The notes under the pieces are model-generated. The model was given only the letters and a program-made list of their open reading frames with translations, searched no databases and was not told the DNA's origin. Source: Chrysemys picta bellii (taxonomy: Eukaryota > Chordata > Testudines > Emydidae). From it: a stretch of DNA of 64,000 nt. Below, piece after piece: positions 1 through 9,810 of this stretch; the first letter of the stretch is position 1, and the number at the start of each line of letters is the position of its first letter. The stretch spans positions 115,168,421 through 115,232,420 of the forward strand of contig NC_088792.1 of the NCBI RefSeq assembly GCF_011386835.1, read 5' to 3'. The position numbers were made by a program, and so were the translations under genes.

Positions 1-37
1 CCTTGTCAGGATGGGAAGCACTAGGTACACGTAGGCC

Positions 38-167
38 ACAATCCTGCAAAGACTTATACATGTACCTAATTTTCCGCTCCCACCCATACCATTGAAGCCA
101 ATGAGACTACTCACAGTGAGTAAAGTTAAACATGCGCATAAATCTTTGTAAGATTGGGGCCTTAGTT
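38..167. repeat. Palindromic MITE-like repeat
   Basis: The left arm, CAATCCTGCAAAGACTTATAC, pairs imperfectly with the right arm ending AAATCTTTGTAAGATTGGGG. The centre holds the self-complementary CCATTGAAGCCAATGAGACT. Similar fold-back sequences with an ATCCTGC edge and a CCCATTGA core recur through the window. It is non-coding and probably non-autonomous; the family name is not certain. Confidence 0.55.
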
Positions 168-170
168 ATT

Positions 171-3100
171 TCCCCTATTCAAGAAATGATAATCTGGTAA
201 ATCACACCACTGTGAAGTTTTATTAAACATTCAGCATAAAGATTTACCAACCTTATTAGTTTCACCTCTGCCACTAGTGCTGCTTTTACAAAATGCAATA
301 TAATTTTTATTTCCCAGCTCTGAGCATTTGGCTATGATGCATTAAGATAATAAGTTATTTTTCTAGTTTGTTTTTCTTTCTTTAAGCATTATTTCCTGCC
401 TGGTTTTGTTTAATTTTACACTTGAGTGAGGTGTTTAAGCTACAGCTGCAGAGATAGTTTTTGAAATATATTTCCAGGTTCCCAAAGTCAGGGCTTTCAT
501 GTTGAAAAACTGTTCCAGATATAACATAATTACCTAGAGTCAGGCTACAATTTATTTGAAAGATTAAGACCCACAACAGTCAACATCAGTGCTGGAAGTG
601 GAACCTCAACAGTGATGAAAGGAATACTTCTGTAAACATGTCAGAAAAGATGGTTTTATGGTTAACATACTGGAATGGGACTCTGGCAATCTGGATTTCA
701 TTTTGACTTTGTGACAGGGCTCTCAGGCATGTAATACAAAGGTGTTCAGATTGGGATGTAGAAAGGTAATTAAGAATCCAAAAGTTGCTTTGAGTAAAGT
801 TTTTTTTTTTAAATAATAGTTACTAAGTGCCCATGCTAACTGGCCCCCTGGGTCAAACACAAGCTCACTGATGGCTGTGTCTGTGCAATGATAGATAAAT
901 GAGTGCCTACCTCACATAGTAGATGGGGACTGTGCAATGTTCCCAGGGAGCCATGGCCACAATGACTTATATTACAGCCTCCAGCGGGCACTATTTCAGC
1001 ACAAAGGAAGTGCAAACATTGCTAATATTGAAATGCAGGCTCAGTGACCGCAGGGGTATTGGTGATCAAAATAGCCTGTTACCTTGATATAATGGCCAGG
1101 CAAAAGGGTAACTGTAAAGATCGGAACTCTCAGAATCAGAAAGTGCCAAAGCTTAATTTGGGTAGATGCACTCCAAACATAACAGATAACTCTAGGAGAG
1201 GGGTTTTTTCACCCATGGCCATCTCATTATCATATGGAAATTAGTCATTTCCTTATATGTTAATGGAATTTTCACCTTCAGGGCATAGGAAAAAGGCTAT
1301 TCGTTTTCAGAAATGTACTTGGAATACAAAACCTTACTTTTCATGGCTGGCACAGCTGGTGCAAACTGTTCTGGATAGGAACATGTCCATGGAGATGATT
1401 TGGACAGTGGAATGTCACTGGGGTTGAATATCTCAATAAGGGATGAAAGAAGACGGGCATCCACACTGATGGTGAGATTGATCCACTCATCATGGATGCT
1501 AGTCCAGTGAAGGAGGAACTATTTCAAGAAGAAACTAGCAAAATGCCCACTGCTCAGATGCAAATACTGCAATCTGGGTTACAATGCAGTTGTGCTGCTG
1601 GACAATCTGTCAGGCAAACTGAGGACATCTATGATTGTGAGCTGTGAAGCAGTTTTCAAAGACAGTTGGCAGAGCACACTGCCAGCCAGGTCCTCATAAA
1701 GAGTATGTCAAGGGTGTTGATTTGCCCCTCAGCTTCTTTTCCAAGACTTCATATCAGCAGACTTTTTGCTGTTGCTAGTGTTCCCAGATCTCCTGCTTCT
1801 CCCAGTCAACAGTTCATACTTGCCCTCCAATGTTCATAGATTCTACACAGGGAGTTAAACTCTTGCATGTTTAATCACAGTTAGTGGACATGGTGCTGTG
1901 CTGCACATGGTTTTCCTTTTTCTCAGCTGGCCTCTAAGCTGGGTCCAATTCCTGTTCAGCAAACATGATTGCTTAACAACCATGCTCAGAAAATGTTATA
2001 ATACAGACCAGGCCTCAGTGGCCACAGGACCAGCAGTTCTAAGGACAGGAATCATATCACTCTCTCCAGAGGCAGGCTTAGATTGTGGTGGCCTGATATG
2101 TCAGAACAGACTGTTCCTCAGTGGAAAAAACCTTGGAGTATGGGTTGGGTTCTATATTAATGTCCAGCTGACTCTAGGAAGCAACTCTGGCATTTAGGGC
2201 CATATGAAAAAGAAGTAGTTTCTCCAAAGAAGGAAAAAGACACATGAGGTAACTCACAGATAGGCAATGTCGCATTCCGAGGCCTTGCATTGTTATACAG
2301 TACCTGGATGAGAAGGGCCAAGCATTGGCCCAAGTCCAGTGGCACTGAGGCATTCTCTGACTCAGAGATGGCCCTGAACTCTTCGATTGGTGATTCACCA
2401 TTGAAAAGCAGGCTGACTCAGAGTTAGGAGCCCCGGTGAACAAGAACTAAGACTGGGTGCATCTTCAGTGCAAAAAAATCTCAGAAGTGGACAGAGTTAG
2501 CAAGTGAAGCCATTAGTGAAAGAGAGGGTAAGGCAGAGGGACCCTTGCATACAGCCAGAATTTGAGGTGTCTGGTGGAAAAAACCCACAGTGATTAGTTG
2601 AATATGTATGTTCTGCTCAGATATTTTTGTTCTGTGCTTCACACTTCCACTTCACTTACTCCTCTAAATAATATTTTGCTTGATACTGTGGTTCAATCAT
2701 TTTGAAAGCAGGATGTGAAATCCAATGCACAATGAGCCAGCGATCAGTACCGGGAATAATTTGTTCTGTTGTAAAGAAGTTGGCAATCTTTGTATTTTCA
2801 GTAATATTCTGTTTATTAATCACATTTAGGACATAACATAATAGAAAGGTACAAAGAAGCACAAATAGGTAATAAAGCTCTAGATTTATCTTAATATGTA
2901 TTTCTGAGCTATTTTATAGAAGGATAAAAATGATATTACATTTGGTTTTGACTTTGTGAAATTGTTCATAGGCCCAAGGTTGTCAAGGTCAATGAAAATT
3001 GTGCCCAAATTTATGATTAGAAGAAAAGGACAGAAAAAATGTGAGTTAATTTGAAAACCCACATATGAAGGAATTGATGATGGAAGAGTTGGGGATGCAT

Positions 3101-3780
3101 GAAATAAGAAGTGGCATATTAACTGGAAGGAAATCACATTGGTTTGGAAATCATTGGTAATAATCACCCAGATTCTGATCTCAATTATACTGACCTCAAT
3201 TATACTGGAATTAGTGCTGTTACTCCAGGCTTATACCACTACAACAGAGATCAGAATCCTGCCCACCATATGTCAATTAACCCTTTCATTACATGATTAA
3301 AATGTAAATGTTCAAAGTACATATCTAACAGCAAGTAAGTACAGAGAAAAATACTGTTCAACTACGTTGTTTTGCCATATCCTGAACTGAGGCCAAGGAA
3401 TGCTTGGGGAAGCTTAGGGATGGGAAGGAGGAATGGAAGAAGGTAGCAGGGCATGCAAAATTGGCTTTAAGGAGTCTTTAAATCACCTTTAATCCACTTT
3501 TGGATGCAACAGCTCCAGAAGGCATACATGGAAGGGTGACATCTTATTCCCTTCCAAAAACACAGGGACAGGGATAGGGAGACAAAAAGAAGTAACAATA
3601 AACAAAGAGAACAGAGAGCTGCAGACAGAGAATAGAAAGAAGAAACAACATGGATAGGCAAAACACTTTCTCCCCTATGGCACCTTCCATAAATAAAACC
3701 AAAAAGGAATAAAAAAATTAAGTAGATACAATAAATACACAATAACTCCACACTGATATATACCTGCCTCTGGAGATTTC
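171..3780. other. Non-coding stretch, nothing recognised
   Basis: No convincing gene, RNA or repeat was recognised here. The open frames present are short, unrelated to any family I know and without coding character. An unrecognised old repeat could be hidden in 1,330-2,480. Confidence 0.5.
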
Positions 3781-3784
3781 CATT

Positions 3785-3916
3785 ACTTGCATCTGAAGAA
3801 GTGAGGTTCTTACCCACGAAAGCTTATGCTCCCAGTACTTCTGTTAGTCTCAAAGGTGCCACAGGACCCTCTGTTGCTTTTTACAGATTCAGACTAACAC
3901 GGCTACCCCTCTAATA
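3785..3916 (+). mobile_element. Probable Penelope-like retroelement fragment
   Basis: The block contains CTGAAGA at 3,793-3,799, a hairpin-forming segment, ACGAAAGCTTATGCTC at 3,816-3,831, then GTTAGTC and a stretch containing CAGACTAACACGGCTACC near its end. I recognise this as a very common amniote repeat and attribute it to Penelope-like elements from memory. The CTGAAGA and GAAA positions resemble a hammerhead-ribozyme core. The fragment has no coding capacity. The family name is less certain than its status as a repeat. Confidence 0.5.
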
Positions 3917-3964
3917 AATATACACATATTTATCTCTAGTTACTTTTTCCTGTACAATTATTTT

Positions 3965-4400
3965 TATTCTATAGCTGTGTTGTGTTTCAGTTAGACTCTT
4001 CTTTTTCCCCTTTTGTTCCTTTTCTATTATTTTCTATCCTTCATTCTCTTTCCAATTCTCACTCCCTCTCTCTTCCGCTTTCTTCCCTGTTGTCATATTC
4101 TCCTTCCTGTATTCATCCTTTTCTTTTCTCTTTCTCCCAGCTCCAGACTAGGCTCTCCCTGGACACCTAGTCAGGGTCACCTTTTTTCTCCTGTGCTCAG
4201 ATCTAAGCGCCTCCCCCCAACACACACTTTCTTGTCCTTCCTACTTTTTCACCTCAAATCTCAGGCAGTGTCCTTTTCTCCTCTCCTCCTCTGTCCCCCT
4301 AGTTCCAGAATCTCTCTTCTCCCTCAAAGCCCCAGTTTTTATCTTAGAAGTCCCAGCCCCACAACTGGACTTTTTCTTCCCTCCTAGTCTCCCTTGAAGG
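3965..4400 (+). repeat. Pyrimidine-rich tract (CT-rich on + strand)
   Basis: About 430 bases are dominated by C and T on the plus strand (TTCTTTTTCCCCTTTT and similar runs). The overlapping open frames of 62 and 124 codons are Ser/Leu/Pro/Phe-rich products of this bias, not genes. Confidence 0.75.
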
Positions 4401-4541
4401 GTAGGAATTTAAAAGCATAAGAATTTAGAAGAAAAAGGATCAATACATCCCCTTCCCCAAGAAACTCCTGCTGATATTTTTTCTACAACACCACACCATC
4501 ATGTATTCTCTCTGACACACACACTACATATATGTAATAGT

Positions 4542-4552
4542 AGTGTGTGTGT

Positions 4553-4593
<41 letters not shown>

Positions 4594-4615
4594 CGAGAGA
4601 GAGAGAGAGAGAGAG
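4542..4615 (+). repeat. (TG)n(AG)n compound microsatellite
   Basis: A TG run, interrupted by one GAG, is followed directly by an AG run with a single CG interruption. It is a simple sequence repeat. Confidence 0.95.
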
Positions 4616-4619
4616 AAAA

Positions 4620-5945
4620 AAATTTCCATCTTTTGCCATTTTGGCATAGTCCTGCCAATAATATCCTATAGCATTTGTTATGAGCTACCATGCATGTCTT
4701 TCAAAGTCAACCAAACTTATTCTTATTGTCCAAAATGTATCTGCTATAAGTATTTGAGATGAGTTGTAATCTCTATCTTACGGTATATGATGGGGAAGAC
4801 AGACCTGACAAATGAAAAGAGAGCTTAGACTTTTTTCTGAGAAATGAAGAACACTGATTGACAGCCAAATGAGAAATCCATTCTACTCTCCTTTTAAAGT
4901 GGATGAACTTGCCGGTAATCTTCTTGGTTGGATAAGAATTATCAATAATTCTGAACATATAACCTACCAAAGTTTAATAAATAAACTCATCGTAAGGGGG
5001 AAGGGTTAATGTTAAATCTGATGTATTGGAAGGTTCTCAAAGAGGTCAGCATTTTGTGTAGTCAGAAGTGCCAAACTAAGAATCATGGTAGGTGATTTTT
5101 AAAATTAAAATCTTTAAAAAAGCTAAGACAAATGCCATTTGGAGAACTTGCTGATTGTCTTCTGAAGGAGGCACATTTTATAGCAAGCAATAAGTCACTT
5201 TACCTAACTATTGCAAAGTTTGTGACATAGCTGTTCAAATGCAAGAAATGGTCAAAATTGAGGTGATATGACCCCTGGATAGGCCACTCACTCCTGGCCT
5301 ATGTGACATCCTTGGAAGGACACAGTGGAAAGATTTGTATTGTTACTGCATAATATCATGGTTTGCAATTCACTGAAAAATCTCAGTCAGTCATCTGGAC
5401 AAAAAAAACATATTTACTAAATTATTCTAACAAAAAGAAAAAAGGAAAGATCTCAACTAGAAAAATCTCCAAACTAAAATGTCAGATCTTTATACCCTCA
5501 AACCTGAGAAAACTTGAAATCTGGAGCTTAGGCCTAACTTTGTGGCTCAAACCTATCTCTAATATCACCTTAAATATTTGTTTTATAATAGAGTGTTACA
5601 AGGCAGAATCTTGTAACATGCGAGCTAATACATCTGGGAAAGAAATACAAAAACCAGATATTCAGTGTATAGGGAAAACCTGGAAAGTAGTAATGCTAAA
5701 AGAGACCTACCAGTCAGGATGATGGTGAGCAGCAAATTAAATATGAGCTTGCGGTGCATTCTCGCTGCTAGAAAAGCCAGTAAGATAACATGGACAAGCA
5801 ATCTATAGGGTCCTGGTGTGACAATATGAAAAATATACCACTGACTTCTGGGCACCTCTATGTCAATATATGTTAACAAATTAGAAAGATTTTAATATAA
5901 AGCAAGAAACAAACAAAAATGTAAGGCTGGAGGGACTAACTTTTT
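4620..5945. other. Non-coding stretch, nothing recognised
   Basis: AT-rich sequence with no recognisable gene or repeat family. The 119-codon frame at 5,363-5,722 is Lys/Asn/Ile-rich, has no homology I recognise and is most likely chance. Confidence 0.5.
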
Positions 5946-5947
5946 AA

Positions 5948-6045
5948 CAAAGATTCAGTAGTAAGTGCAAGAGATGAGATTTGAACTCATGGTCCAGTTG
6001 ATTCAGTGCACCATTCCATAGGCTATTTAACAGGAATCACTTTCT
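5948..6045 (-). mobile_element. MIR-like (CORE-SINE) fragment
   Basis: On the minus strand a B-box-like GAGTTCAAATCTCATCTC is followed by TTGCACTTACTACTGAATC. This matches the MIR pattern of a tRNA-derived head followed by 'GCCACTTACTAGCTGTG'. It is degraded, with no intact A box, so it is an old SINE relic and not a tRNA gene. Confidence 0.5.
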
Positions 6046-6764
6046 CTTCCACATCCAGCTTGATAAAAGTTAAGTTCTCCTCTGCCAGTGAGCAATGTGA
6101 CATGGCTAGTGAACGGCACACTCAGAACACACATTGTTTCTCACCTACATGAAACAGGTTGTGATCCTGAGATGCATGCTGTGAGATGAGAGAAGCACTG
6201 AGGGTCAAAGGGCAGCCCTCTGGCACCACAATACTCTGCTGGATTATACATGGATGCAAGGAAATAACCCTTTTCAGAGGCAGCAGAGACAGGCTCATGG
6301 GGACCTGGAAAGAATGTAGCATTTGAGGCAGTTGGGTTTTGATAACCAGCACACAAGGAAACTGTGCATCTCACTAAACACAGTTGGAGCAGCCTGTTAG
6401 CATGAGCCATGTGCTACCCACTGTTTTGGCTCAAGTGGACAACACAGAGGAGCCCTCAACAAGATGCACCATGGAACTTGACCATGGCCAAAAGGCAAGT
6501 CCCATGTATGAGGATCCTTAACCCTCTTTTGGACAAACTAGACACTACCCTATTGTTATTGATACTGTTAAACCATAAGGCACGTATGACCTTTACTCCC
6601 AGCCCTAGTAAATTATCCTTTCTGTTTGAGCCATTCATCTAAGTATTTAGGTGAGAGAACCCATAAGCCTAGCAGCTGAAGGGCCTTCAGTTCTTGTCGA
6701 TGAGTCATGATTCACCTGGGGTGCTACTATGTATGTTAAGAGGTATGATGCAAAACACTACTTG

Positions 6765-7495
6765 AGCGCCCTCATCTGATGGGAATGACTGCCTAGGAAG
6801 AAGTACTACAGAAAGGGATCTGGGGGTCATAGTGGATCACAAGCTAAATACAAGTCAACAGTGTAATGCTGTTGCAAAAAAAGCAAACATCATTCTGAGA
6901 TGTATTAGCAAGAGTATTGTAAGCAAGACACAAGAAGTAATTCTTCCACTCTACTCCACGCTGATTAGGCCTCAACTGGAGTATTGTGTCCAGTTCTGGG
7001 TGGCACATTTCAGGAAAGATTTGGATGAATTGGAGAAAGTCCAGAGAAGAGCAACAAAAATGATTAAAGGTCTAGAAAACATGACCTATGAGGGAAGATT
7101 GAAAAAAAATGGGTTTGTTTAGTCTGGAGAAGAGAAGACCGAGGGGGGACATGATAACAGTTTTCAAGTACATAAAAGTTTGTTACAAGGAGGAGGGAGA
7201 AAAATTGTTCTTCTTAACCTCTGAAGATAGGACAAGAAGCAATGGGCTGAAATTGCAGTAAGGGCGGTTTAGATTGGACATTAGGAAAAACTTCCTAACT
7301 GTCAGAGTAGTTAAGCACTGGAATAAATTGCCTAGGGAGGTGGTGGAATCTCCATCATTGGGGGTTTTTAAGAGCAGGTTGGACAAACACCTGTCAGGGA
7401 TGGTCTAGACTCTAGATAATACTTAGTCCTGCCTTGAGTGCAGGGGACTGGACTAGATGACCTCTCAAGGTCCCTTCCAGTTCTATGATCTATGG
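6765..7495 (+). mobile_element. CR1 LINE, 5'-truncated (ORF2 C-terminus and 3' end)
   Basis: CR1 is a non-LTR retrotransposon whose ORF2 encodes an endonuclease and reverse transcriptase. This copy keeps only the C-terminal part. The readable frame at 6,832-7,122 contains [17 protein letters not shown] and LEKVQRRATKMIKGLE, typical of the CR1 ORF2 C-terminus. The frame then breaks and continues as GGDMITVFKYIK-like sequence. The 3' end, CAAGGTCCCTTCCAGTTCTATGATC near 7,470-7,495, is the characteristic CR1 terminus. Its truncated 5' end fits target-primed reverse transcription. It also serves as the internal reference for the split CR1 at 48.5-51.5 kb. Confidence 0.9.
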
Positions 7496-7499
7496 TGGA

Positions 7500-9245
7500 A
7501 ACAATTACACCTCCTTCCTTGATATATTAAAAATCTAGGAACAAAAACTTTGCTTAAAAGGGATTAAGGTTAGTTAGGCGCAATGTCCCTCCAACATAAT
7601 CCCTTAAAAGCAAGAGAATGCCTAGTGAGGGGACACTCCTTAACTAAACTCCAGTGCCCATGCAGCAGTTTCTGCTAATGGTTAAACTCCATATCTTCAT
7701 GAGGAACTTCCTTGGCTTAGAGTAGCTCCTGCAGAGTGAGTCTGTAGCCACTTCCTCGCCTGTGGAAGAAGGATTCCCCTCCCAGCTCCCTTATGCTTCT
7801 GTCCAGTACCCAGCTTGACTGCTCCACCTGGGCACTGAGCAAAGGGTTTGCCTGCCATTGTGCACCCTAGTATGGCTTACTGCTATATTAATTCGAATTT
7901 GTCTGTAGCCAGTGCCCACAGTAAAATTCCTTCCAAGTCCATCACAATGTTTATAATTTTACTGAAAAAAGAGCATTGAATGTCACAACTCTATTAGTAT
8001 TTAGCTAGATATTTAAAATTCTTATCAGTTGCATCAACCTGAAATAAAATAGCAACCTCATTTCATCCAGCTTCATTCGTTATTGATCGTTTAACATTTT
8101 AAAGACATGTAGGCTAATATAACTTAAACATTTTGAAAGACGTCTCTGTTAACAAATGTGTAAAGCAAATAATAAAAATCTTAATATTACTGTTAAGTGC
8201 ATGGTTTCACTTTACTTTTGTTTTGAGATTTTCTTAATTACATAAACAGTATGTTTCTATTGCATGTTTCCCAGATACTATTTTGGAATTCTAACAAAGC
8301 TTATTTCACAAAGCTAGCAAAGCACTGTAATTTAAAGGCTCATGTTTTATAATACTGGGGTGGGGGGGGAGGAACACACACACACATGTGCATGCACACA
8401 CACACAAACAAACACACACACATATATACACAAACACACATAAAAGAAAATAGTGTTAAACTATTTTTAAAAGGTAAAACTATTCTGTGCTGAAGAATCC
8501 TCAAGTGCAGTTTGCAATTATGGGATCATTTCTTAAATGGCTTGGAGTGAAGAAATAGATGTTTGTGACTGCAAGAGACTTCACCAGCATCCTGAATGTA
8601 CTGACGTGTTATTTATTATTTTGGCATCATTCTGATATTGGAGAGCCTTCACCATATTTGTGTCAATGCTGCATGATGAGGGCTGGTGTCCTGACATGTA
8701 CAGAGAATAGTTCTCATGAATGTCCATAATCAGTACACTTGTGTACCAACTTTCATTATGCCTGGGCATGACCCAGAGGCTTTCACAGTACCAGATGGAC
8801 TGCCCAAATGCCCAAATGAAGAGATTAGTGTATCTGTGCGCATCTATCATATATGGATGGGATCATTTAATATATTTCAATTAGTCTGAGATAATATTCC
8901 CATTAGAAAGATCTACCTATGGGCAAGGACATTAACATGCTAACCTATGTCAACAACAAAACAGCATTGCCACCTACTTCCACAGAGACAGAGAGATTGT
9001 CTGCATGTTCTTTCAGACACCATCATACCTCAATACCATGTCCATTCAATGGACACTATATGATACAGAATGCATCTTTTGATTTCATCCTTATCCAGCA
9101 ATTTCTTATCCGGTAAGAGTCTCAGATTCATGTCACCCTGATTGCAAATGTGGTCTCATGGGAATGACATTGAGGGGAAGCTGAGAAACAAGTGATTCAG
9201 CTGACATCCTCACTTTGGGTTGGATGAGAGGAGCAAGTTTTTCTT
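7500..9245. other. Non-coding stretch with a CA microsatellite
   Basis: No gene or known repeat family recognised. A (CA)n-type simple repeat with interruptions lies at about 8,373-8,440, preceded by a short G run. Confidence 0.5.
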
Positions 9246-9249
9246 TCAT

Positions 9250-9810
9250 TGACTCAGTGTACCCAGGAGCAGCACCAGGGTTTTTGCCGCCCTAGGCGGC
9301 AGCGCTCCTCCTCAGAGCATTTGGCGGCGGGTGTCCTTCCACTCCGTGTCTTCGGGGCACTTCGGCTGCGGGTCCCAGAGTGAGTGAAGGACCCGCCGCC
9401 AAAGCGCCCCGAAGACGCGGAGCAGAAGAACCCCCCGCCGCCGAATTGCCGCTGAGGACGGCAAAATGCCGCCCCCCCAAATCCTGCCGCCCTAGGCGAC
9501 CACCTAGGGGCGCCTAGTGGAAGCGCCGGCCCTGAGTGTACCTACACTTAAAACACTACAGCAGCTTAGCTGCGCTGCGGCAGCAGCACTGCTGTAGCAC
9601 TTCAGTGTAGACACTACCTACATTGACAGAAGGGATCTCCCATTGGCATACTTAATCCACCTCCCCACGAGGCGGTAGCTAGATCGACGGAAGAATTCTT
9701 CCATCAACCTAGTACTGTTTATACTTGGATTTAGATTGGCTTAACTATGCTGCTTAGGGGTGTGGATTTTTTCTGACTTAATTTTTTAGTGTAGACCAGG
9801 CTTCAGGAAA
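9250..9810. repeat. Palindromic non-autonomous repeat, split by a hAT-like insertion
   Basis: The outer sequence resumes at 9,535 with CTACACTTAAAACACTACAG, includes CAGTGTAGACACTACC and ends near TTTAGTGTAGACCAGGCTT. I recognise it as a common sauropsid repeat edged by 'GTCTACACT' motifs. It contains no coding sequence. The insertion at 9,264-9,534 duplicates part of it; how far the repeat extends left of the insertion is uncertain. Confidence 0.5.
9264..9534. mobile_element. hAT-like non-autonomous element, GC-rich
   Basis: A 271-bp GC-rich element starts CAGGAGCAGC and ends GCCGGCCCTG. It is flanked by an exact 8-bp direct repeat, AGTGTACC, at 9,256-9,263 and 9,535-9,542. Eight-base duplications and CAG..CTG ends are hallmarks of hAT transposons. 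Internal inverted segments (GCCGCCCTAGGCGGC and GCCGCCCTAGGCGAC; GGCGGCGGGT and ACCCGCCGCC) make it strongly fold-back. It encodes no transposase and must have moved in trans. Confidence 0.85.

Noticed and set aside
1330..2480. Possible old coding relic
   Set aside because: Several frames give short protein-like stretches but with stops every few tens of residues and no motif I can name.
4013..4387. 124-codon plus-strand open frame
   Set aside because: Product of the pyrimidine-rich tract; the translation is Leu/Ser/Phe/Pro only.
5960..6040. tRNA gene on the minus strand
   Set aside because: There is a B-box-like word but no A box at the right spacing and no cloverleaf; the flank continues as MIR-like sequence.
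8370..8445. CRISPR-like or structured repeat array
   Set aside because: It is a CA-type microsatellite with interruptions; no spacer-repeat pattern exists anywhere in the window.
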